Of a stretch of 64,000 bases of DNA, positions 36,377 to 44,796 are shown in pieces. A program made the translations under genes and the position numbers. The stretch spans positions 1-64,000 of the forward strand of contig NZ_ML133574.1 of NCBI RefSeq assembly GCF_003985125.1, in the 5' to 3' direction. The notes under the pieces were generated by a model. That model was not told where the DNA came from, did not search any database, and saw only the letters and a program-made list of their open reading frames with translations. The DNA is from Rhizobium phaseoli. Lineage in GTDB: Bacteria; Pseudomonadota; Alphaproteobacteria; Rhizobiales; Rhizobiaceae. Within the stretch, counting starts at the first letter, position 1, and each line of letters starts with the position of its first letter.

Positions 36377-36929
36377 TTCACCTCCTGGAAAAGTGGGCCC
36401 GCCAAGACAATGGTACGGCGGAGTTTGACGGGAGTGTGGTGCCGATGTGGTATTAAGGTGAATAACGCCTGAGGCGTTCGCCTCGGTATCCGAGCGACCC
36501 TTCTATTCCCGGCGGCCTGTCGCCATTCTTAACCGCCTCTTCATCACGATGCGATGGATGGCGGCGCACGGACCAGAGAGTTCCCGATGCCGATTGACAG
36601 CCGACAGCGAAGGTGATGGAAACGATCAAATCCCAATGCTGTTCATCGCGACGAATAAAATTCGAATTTATCAGCTCGACAATTTAACTATTTAAAGTAA
36701 TCAATCCGGGAAAATGCCTGTTTAAATCGCGATTACCAAATAGTTGTTTCGGTTCATTTTGAGAAATCATTTGCAAATTGATTGATGACTTTTGGATTTT
36801 GTTAAGGTTATACGCGGTTTTGTGATAAGAATTTTGTATTCGGTTTGAAAGTATCTCAAAACGCTTCGCGTTCCCGCAAATAGGTGTAGATTGAAAATAC
36901 CCGTGTTACCGATAGCCTGGTGCGAACGC
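36377..36929. other. Long AT-richer intergenic region
   Basis: About 550 bases hold no credible gene. It contains a perfect 15-base palindrome AACGCCTGAGGCGTT (36463-36477). From about 36640 to 36890 it is clearly AT-rich, with TTTAAA-like runs, unlike the surrounding DNA. It could hold an sRNA gene or an upstream regulatory region, but I see no terminator to support one. Confidence 0.4.
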
Positions 36930-37148
36930 ATGCCTGATATGAATCAGAATCTCACTTGCAGACAGGCTCTAGCCAGCGCGTTCCAGGCTCTGTCAGACGA
37001 GGCGGTCAGGGCCGGCTGGCCGGAGGGCGACGTTGCCCTCGCGCTCGCCGAACTGGCCGAGGAGCGGGTGATCGAGATGACCGCCAAGGTGATCACGGAA
37101 GGTTCCATGCACCCGCAATTCATAGCCGCCGGTAACCGCCGCAGCTAA
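36930..37148 (+). CDS. Small hypothetical protein
   Basis: A probable 72-residue protein, starting MPDMNQNLTCRQALASAFQ and continuing RAGWPEGDVALALAELAEERVIEM. It is helical and has no signal peptide or known motif. Codon use looks coding, unlike the AT-rich upstream region. The start could also be the ATG at 36939. I do not recognise the family. Confidence 0.55.
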   Translation: MPDMNQNLTCRQALASAFQALSDEAVRAGWPEGDVALALAELAEERVIEMTAKVITEGSMHPQFIAAGNRRS

Positions 37149-37598
37149 GCGCAAACGGTAACGCTCGCTTCGTTCTGGCAGATCTCACACCAGCATCCCT
37201 GTTTTTGCTGCCGTGACGAAGGCAGCCTATGCGGCGCTTGGGCTGCAGCCCGTCGAGTGCTTCCAGGGTGCTGGAGCAATACAATAGTCGCGTCCGCGCC
37301 GGCCGCGCCAAGCTTCAGATATTCGACGGTGTCCCAGGCCATGGAAACGTTGAGCTGCTGCTGGTCTGGAGAATGGACTCGGGGCAGAGGAGGGGAAGCG
37401 TCTTTCGCTCAAGGTTTGTACTCGCGCATTCCTCCTGCAAAACGTGGCCGTAACGCTCCGGACAATATTTTGTTCCACAGGAATTTGCGCAGTTGCTAAA
37501 GTTCCGACCCTCGCGCATAATCGATTTATTGCCGGTTGCGGAGGGCGTCCGGCGATGCAAGCGTGGAGGCGTTTGCCCTCGGAGGGAAGTGCGGCGTG
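37149..37598. other. Intergenic region without a clear gene
   Basis: About 450 bases lie between two small genes. Short open frames on both strands occur (one on the minus strand begins MAWDTVEYLKLGAAGADA near 37342), but none has a good ribosome site. A decayed gene is possible. Confidence 0.35.
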
Positions 37599-37811
37599 AT
37601 GTTACGGTCATCAATTCATCCGCATGATTTACCGCTCTTTTCGGAAGATCTCGATCTGCTGTCGCAAGTGCTGGACAAGGTCTGTGTCGAACGCGGCCTT
37701 GTCAGAACGGCGCCGGAGGCCGAGCGGATCGGTGCGGTCATCATTCAGCTTTACAGGCAGGGCGTGAGAGACGGCGGCAAACTCGCCGACCTTGCCAAGA
37801 CATATCTCTGA
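37599..37811 (+). CDS. Small hypothetical protein
   Basis: A probable 70-residue soluble protein with HPHDLPLFSEDLDLLSQVLD and RIGAVIIQLYRQGVRDGGKL, predicted helical. The ATG at 37599 has GGAAGTGCGGCG upstream. It resembles the small helical proteins common in rhizobia. No function can be given. Confidence 0.6.
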   Translation: MLRSSIHPHDLPLFSEDLDLLSQVLDKVCVERGLVRTAPEAERIGAVIIQLYRQGVRDGGKLADLAKTYL

Positions 37812-37859
37812 AACTCGGGTTCTGCCCTGGATAGAGGACAGGGCGACGGTCCTGTGCCG

Positions 37860-38153
37860 TCAATCGTCATTGGCGGCGTTGAGATTTTCCGGCCGGATGC
37901 CGTCATCGCTTGACGTGCGTGCCCGCAGCCGGATGCCCGGGCCGCCTTCGTCCTGGTTGCCGCTCGAAAGGAAGATGATGCCCTGCGCCTCGAGTGTGCT
38001 GCGCACGTCGAACAGCGCATGCGGCTCGCCCGCAAATTCGCCCTTTTCGAGCGCCGCCACCGTCTCGACCGGCAGGCCGCTTGCGGCCGCGAGCTCTTCG
38101 ATGCTCATTCCGATCATGGCGCGCGCGCCGCGTATCTGCGTTGCCGTTATCAT
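37860..38153 (-). CDS. XRE-type helix-turn-helix protein
   Basis: The 97-residue protein opens MITATQIRGARAMIGMSIEE, then LAAASGLPVETVAALEKGE, a Cro/C1-type helix-turn-helix. A short C-terminal part follows, without an obvious effector domain. It is probably a DNA-binding regulator. Its targets are unknown, and no toxin partner is adjacent. Confidence 0.72.
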   Translation of the reverse strand: MITATQIRGARAMIGMSIEELAAASGLPVETVAALEKGEFAGEPHALFDVRSTLEAQGIIFLSSGNQDEGGPGIRLRARTSSDDGIRPENLNAANDD

Positions 38154-38339
38154 GATGCAAAATCTAGCGCATTTGCAGCGCTTCGCAAGTGGCGGCGGTT
38201 GATTGCGGTTTCACTTCTCGGACGCTCCGATCTTCCGGCCATGCTTCTGCTATCGCTTTGTTTGGCGGGCCTTGCGCGGCATCGTCCCGGCGGAATCTAT
38301 CCGTTGCCTACTGCCTACTGCCTATTACCACGGCAGTCC

Positions 38340-39521
38340 TCAAGCCTCTCGCAATTTTACGCCGAACAGGTCGTCATGCATGCGCTCGACCGCGATCCCC
38401 ATGCCACCCATGAGGGCGGCGCGGTTGCCGAACCGGCTGATCTCGATGCGCGGCGGATAGGGTGTGCAGCGCGGCAGGAAGCGCCGGATGGCATTGACGA
38501 GCTCCGGCCTGGCGCCGATGCTGCCGCCGGTAATCACCAGTTCGGGATCGAGGGTCGCGCCGATTGCTGCAATGGCGACCGCCACCAGCCTTGCGGTCTC
38601 TTCAATTGCGGCGACAGCGCTCGCTTCGCCTGCGTTGAACGCGGCGAAGAGATCGGCCACGGTGGCTGCATTGCGCCCGCCGAAGCCGATGTAGCGGCGA
38701 ACCATCGCAACGCTGCCGACGGCGCTTTCAAGGGTGCCAAGCGTAAACCCGCCCGGATCAAAGGCATCGCCGCCGATCGGCAGATAAGCGATCTCGCCGG
38801 CAGCGCCCCGCGCCCCGCGCAGCAATGCCCCATTGGCAATGATGCCCATGCCGACGCCTGTTCCAAGCGCGACGAATGCAAAATTGTCGATCTCGACGCC
38901 GTGTCCCCGCCAGCGCTCCCCTTGCGCGGCAAGATTGACGTCATTTTCGACGATGACGGGCAGACCCATCCTGCTGCTGAAGACCTGCCGCAGGTCCATG
39001 GCGTCGACGCCGGGAATGTTGGGCGCGACATTGATATGTCCGGTGGCTGGATCGAGTACACCGGGAGTGCCGAGAACGACAAGACGAAGCTTGTCGGCGG
39101 TCGTCCCTGCCGCCGAGGCGAGCTCGACGATGAGATTACTGAATTGATTGACGAGATGCATTCCACCGCGCCGGTCGGTGGCCACCTTGGTTTCGGCAAC
39201 CACGTTTCCCAGCAGATCGCAGATGGCCGCCGCGATCTTGGTGCCGCCGAGATCGATTGAGACAGCCAGTCCTGCTCTGGCATTGATTTCGTAGATGACC
39301 GCATTCCGGCCGGGTCGGCCATCGGTTCGGCCGACGGCTCTCAGCCATCCTTCATCTTCAAGATCGCGCACGACCTCGGAGATCGTCTGTTTCGACAAGC
39401 CGGTCAGTTTGGCGATGTCGGCGCGGGAAATCGAACCGTTCGCCAACACGGTCCGGATGACGGCGTTGGTCGAAATTTTTCGTGCGATTGGAGTCTGTGC
39501 GACGGGGGGCGTCATTGCCAT
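38340..39521 (-). CDS. ROK-family transcriptional repressor
   Basis: The 393-residue NagC/XylR-type protein has an N-terminal winged helix (ISRADIAKLTGLSKQTISEV, DEGWLRAVGRTDGRPGRNA) and a ROK sugar-binding domain (VSIDLGGTKIAAAICDLLGN, FVALGTGVGMGIIANGALLRG). The cysteine zinc motif of many ROK proteins is not seen; RGARGAAGEIAYLP replaces it. It is divergent from a glycosidase gene and near a sugar ABC transporter, so it probably represses them until a sugar binds. Confidence 0.9.
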   Translation of the reverse strand: MAMTPPVAQTPIARKISTNAVIRTVLANGSISRADIAKLTGLSKQTISEVVRDLEDEGWLRAVGRTDGRPGRNAVIYEINARAGLAVSIDLGGTKIAAAICDLLGNVVAETKVATDRRGGMHLVNQFSNLIVELASAAGTTADKLRLVVLGTPGVLDPATGHINVAPNIPGVDAMDLRQVFSSRMGLPVIVENDVNLAAQGERWRGHGVEIDNFAFVALGTGVGMGIIANGALLRGARGAAGEIAYLPIGGDAFDPGGFTLGTLESAVGSVAMVRRYIGFGGRNAATVADLFAAFNAGEASAVAAIEETARLVAVAIAAIGATLDPELVITGGSIGARPELVNAIRRFLPRCTPYPPRIEISRFGNRAALMGGMGIAVERMHDDLFGVKLREA

Positions 39522-39536
39522 TCGGCTGCTCGTTCC

Positions 39537-39562
39537 AATTAGTTCGGAGCGTATACCTAATT
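39537..39562. promoter_or_regulatory. Candidate ROK operator (inverted repeat)
   Basis: AATTAG (39537-39542) and CTAATT (39557-39562) form a perfect inverted repeat with a 14-base spacer, just upstream of the ROK gene start. ROK repressors of the XylR type bind AT-rich inverted repeats like this. Binding is not shown. Confidence 0.45.
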
Positions 39563-39657
39563 AGCGGAGGTGTTGGCTCTCAACTCTCACGTCTGAAGCT
39601 CAGCCTCCTCAGCTGATCGAAATTTAGTATATGGAAGTTGGCGATTTGTCTATGTCC

Positions 39658-39686
39658 TTGACAAATGGGAGGTCGCCTGTAGGCTG
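39658..39686 (+). promoter_or_regulatory. Candidate promoter of the glycosidase gene
   Basis: TTGACA (39658-39663) is a perfect -35. The -10 is weak: TAGGCT at a 16-base spacing or AGGCTG at 17. It lies about 190 bases before the chosen glycosidase start, in the region I treat as untranslated leader. Confidence 0.35.
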
Positions 39687-39873
39687 GGATCAACGCGCAT
39701 TCAAATGCGTGATGAAAATAAACAGGGTCGAAGACAAGTATGCATCATACATATTGTCTGGGCAGCTGCATGTCCGCCAATATCGCCCGAAGAGGAACTG
39801 GTGCTCGCCGGTTCCGCAATCCTTCCATTTTGTTTTCCGCTGGCGCCTCAACCAAGCTGTTGGGGATTATTCC

Positions 39874-41628
39874 ATGTTGAAACCCTTGGCAGATGGACAG
39901 CTGTCCTGCGAAAGACCAGTTCTACTGCCCGTCATGGCGCCGCGCCTTCAGGCCGATATTCACCCGGAGGGATATGCTGATCTTGCCCTGTGGGGCGCTG
40001 GCAATCTGGGACGGGTGAGATTCTCTGCAATCAAGGGGCCCTATACCTACGGTCCGAACCGGATTGTCTCCAAACATGGCGGCGTCTTTGTCGCACAGTC
40101 GCTGCCGGTGATGTTGATCAGCGGCGTGCGGCTTCTTGGCATATATCCGGCGCGTCGTTGTGCCTGGTGGCACGAGCCGGATGGGCAAAGCGCACGGGCG
40201 AGCGGCTCCAGGAACCATCATCGCCAGACCTTCGAAATGGGCTGGGGTGTGCTCATCGTGGAGGCCGTCGGTTCCGATCTGCGCATTGCCGTCGGCGCCT
40301 CAAGAGAGGAAGCCGAAAAAGCGATGGATCTCACCAACGAAGCCATCATGGCGCAAGCGGCCGACTATCTCGCGCGCTGCGATCTGGCACCCGATGGCGA
40401 CCCGTTGATGCGCAGCATGGTCAGCCAGGGCATCCATGCCGCCCTTTCCAGCATCAGGTGCGACGAAAACGGCGCCTTCGCCGGTCTTGCCGCCGGACAG
40501 GCCTATAGCGCGCCGGCGCGGACCTATTACCGTGACGGCTATTGGACGATGCAGCCGCTTCTGACGCTGGCGCCGGAGGCGGTGCGCGACGAGATCCGGC
40601 TGCTCGCCAAGGGTGTACAGCCGGATGGAGAAGCCCCGAGCGGCGTGATTTTGACAGGGCCGGCGCAATCGGAGGCGTGGCAGCGATTTGTCGCGGACAG
40701 CAAGGCCAATCCCAAAACCCACAAAAGGGCAGTCCCGGAATATCACAACCGTCCCCAGGACTGGTGGAGCGACCACTTTGACAGCCCGCTTTTCTTCATT
40801 CTGTTCATCGACGACTATGTCGGTGCAACGAAGGACCTGGACGAGGTGCAGCTGCACTGGCCGATCGTTCGGGCGATCGTCGACCGCTATCTCAACCTGG
40901 CCGGCCCCGACAGCGTCCTGCCGGTAAAGCCGCGTAACGATCGGGACTGGGCCGACAACGTTTATCGCGAGGGCTTTGTCTCCTACGATCTCGGCCTTTT
41001 CGTCGGCGCCATGGATGCGGTGGCGAGGCTTGGCAAAGGGCATGATCCGGCTCTTGCCGAACGCGCCGGCAAGGCCGCAAATCTGGCCCGCCAGGAAATC
41101 GAGGCCAAACTCTTCGTCCCGGCCACGGGAGGATATCTCGACTATGGAACACCTGGTGTATTCGTCGAGGATCATCTGGCTCTCGACAGCCTGACTTTGT
41201 CGCGGTTCGGTGCCATTTCGCGGCCGAAGGCCGTTGGTCTGCTGAGAGCGTTTGAGGCCAGACTGGAAACGCGCAACAATCAGGAACAGCCCTATGGCAG
41301 CTGGGGTGTCATGTGCGCCTATCCGCCCTTCAAGCGGCCTGGCGATCTGCGATCCAAGACCGCTTTTCCCTACCGCTATCATAATGGCTCGGACTGGCCC
41401 TATTGGGATGGCGCCTATGCCGAGGAACGCCTGCGCCACGGACTTGGGGGCGCGCGCTATGCGCTGACACGCTGGTGGGAAACCTGCCTCGACAATGGCT
41501 GGATCGGCGCGGTCGAATATTTCTCGCCGCCCTATGGGCGCGGCTCCCTGCTTCAGGGCTGGAGCGCCATGCCGGCGGCGGTCGTTTTGAAATATGGGCT
41601 TGACGCCGCAAATTCGGAGCCAATGTGA
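39874..41628 (+). CDS. (alpha/alpha)6-barrel glycoside hydrolase
   Basis: The 584-residue protein looks like a cytoplasmic glycosidase of the (alpha/alpha)6 type (GH63/GH37/MGH1-like): YYRDGYWTMQPLLTLAPEA, NDRDWADNVYREGFVSYDLG, FPYRYHNGSDWPYWDGAYAEE and ending GRGSLLQGWSAMPAAVVLKYG. No signal peptide is evident. The frame is open upstream to 39631, but that part reads like non-coding DNA, so I use the ATG at 39874 behind GTTGGGGATTATTCC. With the ROK regulator and the ABC transporter it probably degrades an imported oligosaccharide. Confidence 0.78.
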   Translation: MLKPLADGQLSCERPVLLPVMAPRLQADIHPEGYADLALWGAGNLGRVRFSAIKGPYTYGPNRIVSKHGGVFVAQSLPVMLISGVRLLGIYPARRCAWWHEPDGQSARASGSRNHHRQTFEMGWGVLIVEAVGSDLRIAVGASREEAEKAMDLTNEAIMAQAADYLARCDLAPDGDPLMRSMVSQGIHAALSSIRCDENGAFAGLAAGQAYSAPARTYYRDGYWTMQPLLTLAPEAVRDEIRLLAKGVQPDGEAPSGVILTGPAQSEAWQRFVADSKANPKTHKRAVPEYHNRPQDWWSDHFDSPLFFILFIDDYVGATKDLDEVQLHWPIVRAIVDRYLNLAGPDSVLPVKPRNDRDWADNVYREGFVSYDLGLFVGAMDAVARLGKGHDPALAERAGKAANLARQEIEAKLFVPATGGYLDYGTPGVFVEDHLALDSLTLSRFGAISRPKAVGLLRAFEARLETRNNQEQPYGSWGVMCAYPPFKRPGDLRSKTAFPYRYHNGSDWPYWDGAYAEERLRHGLGGARYALTRWWETCLDNGWIGAVEYFSPPYGRGSLLQGWSAMPAAVVLKYGLDAANSEPM

Positions 41629-41651
41629 TGAACAGATTGGCTTCGTCGGCT

Positions 41652-42266
41652 CTAGCGGGATCGCTCGTCGATCCGCATTGCAAAGGCGACGGAGCCATCC
41701 TGCTCGAATTCGGAAAAGCCGAGATGACGGTAGAAGCCTCTGGCGCGTTCGTTGTTTGGATCGACCCCGAGATGCACGGCCGTGACCCCATGATTGCGAA
41801 GCGCCTGAAGCTCTGTGTCGATCAGCCGTCGTCCCCAGCCGCTTGCCTGAAGTCCGGGAAGAATGTTGATGTGAAGATGCGCCGGGTACTGGTCCTGAAG
41901 CCAGGGCGTTCCGCTGCGCGGATTTTGGATTCGCTCCAGCACGTCGGCATCGCGCGGACGGGCGGGCGCCAGTCCGGCGATCTCTCGGCGCACGGACGGC
42001 CACCAGTTTGCCGCGAGATTCCGGTCGAACAGGCTGGTGTCGGGGACGCCGATGACATAGCCGACCGGCCGGTCGCCCTGAACGAGAACAAAGGCAAAGT
42101 CTTTGGCGAACTTGAGATAGGGTACCGACCAGATGTAGCCCGGCAGATGCGGGTCGCTGTAAAGGGCGCTGGCATCGTGACCGCCATTCGCGGTCCTCAG
42201 GCAGATTTCAAAGAAGGCCTCAGTATCCGCTTCAATCGCGGGACGGATGAAGCAACTGGTGTCCAT
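41652..42266 (-). CDS. GNAT family acetyltransferase
   Basis: The 204-residue protein begins MDTSCFIRPAIEADTEAFFE and has HLHINILPGLQASGWGRRLI (acetyl-CoA loop) and HLGVDPNNERARGFYRHLGF. GGAGG is upstream of the ATG at 42266. It is convergent with the glycosidase (23-base gap) and divergent from the sugar-binding protein gene. Its layout resembles GNAT domains linked to O-GlcNAcase-type proteins, so a hexosamine substrate is possible but unproven. Confidence 0.85.
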   Translation of the reverse strand: MDTSCFIRPAIEADTEAFFEICLRTANGGHDASALYSDPHLPGYIWSVPYLKFAKDFAFVLVQGDRPVGYVIGVPDTSLFDRNLAANWWPSVRREIAGLAPARPRDADVLERIQNPRSGTPWLQDQYPAHLHINILPGLQASGWGRRLIDTELQALRNHGVTAVHLGVDPNNERARGFYRHLGFSEFEQDGSVAFAMRIDERSR

Positions 42267-42443
42267 CACTATGCCACCTCCTGCGTGGCGCTTTGTCATT
42301 TGAGGTCACGAGAGGAGCTGATGCACTGACGATTACCTCAGATTCGCCGACCAGGCAAAGCTCTGGGGGAAGAAAACGCTCGGCCGGTGCCTCGGGCAAG
42401 GCCTGAGCGGGGAGTGGAGAATAAACCAAGTGAGGTGGAGCAG

Positions 42444-43778
42444 ATGGAAAGAACCGTGAAATCGATCAGCATACTGCCGGCATACCGATTGAAAGCAGCT
42501 GTCGCGCTCGCCGGCGCGGCGCTTGTGAGTTTTGGCCTATCCGCCGCCCGCGCCGACGATCTGGCGGTGTGGGACGACCAAACCTTTGAGGGCCAGAGCG
42601 CGGTCATCGAACAGCTGAACAAGGAGTTCGAAGCCGCACATCCCGGTGTCACGATCAAACGCACCGCCCGAACCTTCGATGATATGAAGCTGACGCTGAA
42701 GCTTGCGGTTTCGGCAGGGGACGGCCCGGTCATCACCAAGGTCAACCAGGGCGCCGGCGACATGGGCGCGATGGTCAAGGAAGGTTTGCTCCTGCCGGTT
42801 GACGAATACATCAAGAAATATGGCTGGGATAAGCGGCAGTCGGATTCCGTGCTTGCCAGAGATCGCTGGGAGGGGACGAAATTCGGGGTCGGTAAGACCT
42901 ACGGCATATCGGGTCTCGGTGAGATCGTCGGCCTTTACTACAATAAGAAGATCCTCGACGACGCGGGCGTGGCGCTGCCGAAGACCTTCGAAGAGCTTTT
43001 GGCCGATCTCGACAAGCTCAAGGAAAAAGGCGTTGCGCCCTTCATGATGGGCTCGGCCAAGCAGCATCTCGCCCTGCACATGATCGGCGCTATCGATCAA
43101 GCGCATATCGACGCGGCCAACCGCGCCGAGCTTGACGACCTTATCTACGGCAAAGGCGGCTCCTGGAACACCAAGGGGAACATCGAATCGGCCAAACTCG
43201 TGCAGAAATGGGCGCAAGGCGGCTATTTTTATCCCGGCTTCGAGGGCATCTCGGGTGACGACGCCGTCCAGCTGTTCATATCAGGGCAGGGCGCATTCCT
43301 GATCTCCGGGACCTGGTATTTCGGCGACATGCAAAACAATCCGGATATCGGCTTCATGGCCATTCCCGCTCCGAAGGGTGTTTCCAAGCCCATGAGCGTC
43401 GGCGGCGTCGATCTTGCCTGGGCGATAACGAGCCTTGCCAAAGACAAGGCGAAGCAGGACCTGGCCGGCGAGTACATCGACTATATGGTGTCTGAAAAGG
43501 CCGCTGAAAGCTGGGCCGCGGCAGGCTATCTTCCGGCAACATCGCTCCCGGCGGATGCAAAGCCGAAGCTCACGCCGCTCCTGACCGCTGGCATCGAGAT
43601 GTGGAAGACGCTTAACGCCAACGATGCGCTCGGCCATTACCCCGATTGGTCGAGCCCGACGATGCTGAAGACAATCGACGACAACACGCCGCTTCTCTTG
43701 TCCGGCAAGATCACGCCCGAAGCCTTTGTCGATGCCATGGACAAGGACTATCAGGCCTATTTGAAGGATAAGAAATAA
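42444..43778 (+). CDS. Sugar ABC transporter substrate-binding protein
   Basis: This CUT1-type periplasmic binding protein has 444 residues. A long basic N-terminus and signal peptide (LKAAVALAGAALVSFGLSAARA) are followed by VWDDQTFEGQSAVIEQLNKE and ITKVNQGAGDMGAMVKEGLL, family 1 solute-binding features. GAGGTGGAGCAG precedes the ATG at 42444. Two permease genes follow. The sugar cannot be deduced. Confidence 0.92.
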   Translation: MERTVKSISILPAYRLKAAVALAGAALVSFGLSAARADDLAVWDDQTFEGQSAVIEQLNKEFEAAHPGVTIKRTARTFDDMKLTLKLAVSAGDGPVITKVNQGAGDMGAMVKEGLLLPVDEYIKKYGWDKRQSDSVLARDRWEGTKFGVGKTYGISGLGEIVGLYYNKKILDDAGVALPKTFEELLADLDKLKEKGVAPFMMGSAKQHLALHMIGAIDQAHIDAANRAELDDLIYGKGGSWNTKGNIESAKLVQKWAQGGYFYPGFEGISGDDAVQLFISGQGAFLISGTWYFGDMQNNPDIGFMAIPAPKGVSKPMSVGGVDLAWAITSLAKDKAKQDLAGEYIDYMVSEKAAESWAAAGYLPATSLPADAKPKLTPLLTAGIEMWKTLNANDALGHYPDWSSPTMLKTIDDNTPLLLSGKITPEAFVDAMDKDYQAYLKDKK

Positions 43779-43902
43779 GGGAGTGCGGACGCCGGTCGCG
43801 CCCCCCGGGTGGTTCGACCGGCGTCCTGTTCCTCACGCTGAAGGAGCGTTGCGAGCTTACCGCTTGCTGCGCGATGACCAGAGATTTGGCAGGGAGTACT
43901 GG

Positions 43903-44796
43903 ATGAAACGCTCCGCACTGGATGGAACGCAACAGACCAATTTCATCTATTTATTGCCTGGATTGCTGCTCTATGGAGCGTTTGTCTTTGGGCCGATTGT
44001 CGCGGCTTTGGGTTTGAGCCTGACCAGTTGGGACGGACTGACCATGCCGAGATGGGTTGGGCTCGGCAACTACGCCGCTCTCTTTTCCGACAGCCGTTTT
44101 TACATTGCCTTGCGCAACAATGCCGAGCTCATGATCTTCTACTGCGTCCTGCCGCTCGTGCTCGGCATCACGCTTGCCGCCTGCGTGTGGAATCTGAAGC
44201 AGCGCGAGCAACTCGCCCTCAGAACCTTCCTGTTCCTGCCTTACATTATGCCGACTGCCGTGCTGGGCATCATCTGGGCATGGCTCTACAATCCGGCATT
44301 CGGCCCATTCAATCAGTTTCTGAGAGCGGTGGGATTGGGCAGCTTCGCATTGCCCTGGCTCGGAGATTTCAATTTTGTGCTCCCCGCGGTCGGGATCGTT
44401 GCCACTTGGTATTTCTTCGGTTTTTGCATGGTGATCTTCCTCACCGGAATCCAGCGCATCGATCCATCCCTTTTCGACGCCGCCAAGGTCGACGGCGCGT
44501 CGCCGCGAAAGACCTTTTTCTGGATAACGCTGCCGCTTCTGATGCCTGAGATCAGGGTGGTTTTGCTTCTGACGGTCATTGCGTCGATCAAAAGCTTCGA
44601 CCTGATTTTCACGATGACCCGCGGTGGACCCGCCAACGCGACGCTGGTGCCGAATATCTACATGTATCAGCTCGGCTTCGAGCTCAATCGCTTCGGCGCC
44701 GCAGCCGCGATCGCCATTGTCGGCGCCCTGCTGACATTCGCAATCAATTTCGCAATTCACCGGCTGGTGGGCTCCAGAAGCAAAGGGTTGGCTTGA
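43903..44796 (+). CDS. Sugar ABC transporter permease 1
   Basis: This 297-residue permease has six membrane helices and the EAA-like loop DAAKVDGASPRKTFFWITLPLL that contacts the ATPase. LLPGLLLYGAFVFGPIVAAL is the first helix. AGGGAGTACTGG precedes the ATG at 43903. It follows the binding-protein gene after 124 bases and its stop shares one base with the next start. Confidence 0.93.
   Translation: MKRSALDGTQQTNFIYLLPGLLLYGAFVFGPIVAALGLSLTSWDGLTMPRWVGLGNYAALFSDSRFYIALRNNAELMIFYCVLPLVLGITLAACVWNLKQREQLALRTFLFLPYIMPTAVLGIIWAWLYNPAFGPFNQFLRAVGLGSFALPWLGDFNFVLPAVGIVATWYFFGFCMVIFLTGIQRIDPSLFDAAKVDGASPRKTFFWITLPLLMPEIRVVLLLTVIASIKSFDLIFTMTRGGPANATLVPNIYMYQLGFELNRFGAAAAIAIVGALLTFAINFAIHRLVGSRSKGLA

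Noticed and set aside
37145..37342. A 65-residue minus-strand frame starting MAWDTVEYLKLGAAGADA
   Set aside because: The start looks gene-like, but no ribosome site is visible and the rest is low-complexity; at best a decayed gene.
39631..39873. N-terminal extension of the glycosidase gene
   Set aside because: The frame is open, but composition is unlike coding DNA, there is no good ribosome site and it contains a likely promoter; start moved to 39874.
40300..42003. A 567-residue open frame on the minus strand
   Set aside because: It is antisense to the glycosidase gene and overlaps the GNAT gene in another frame, with a low-complexity Arg-rich composition.
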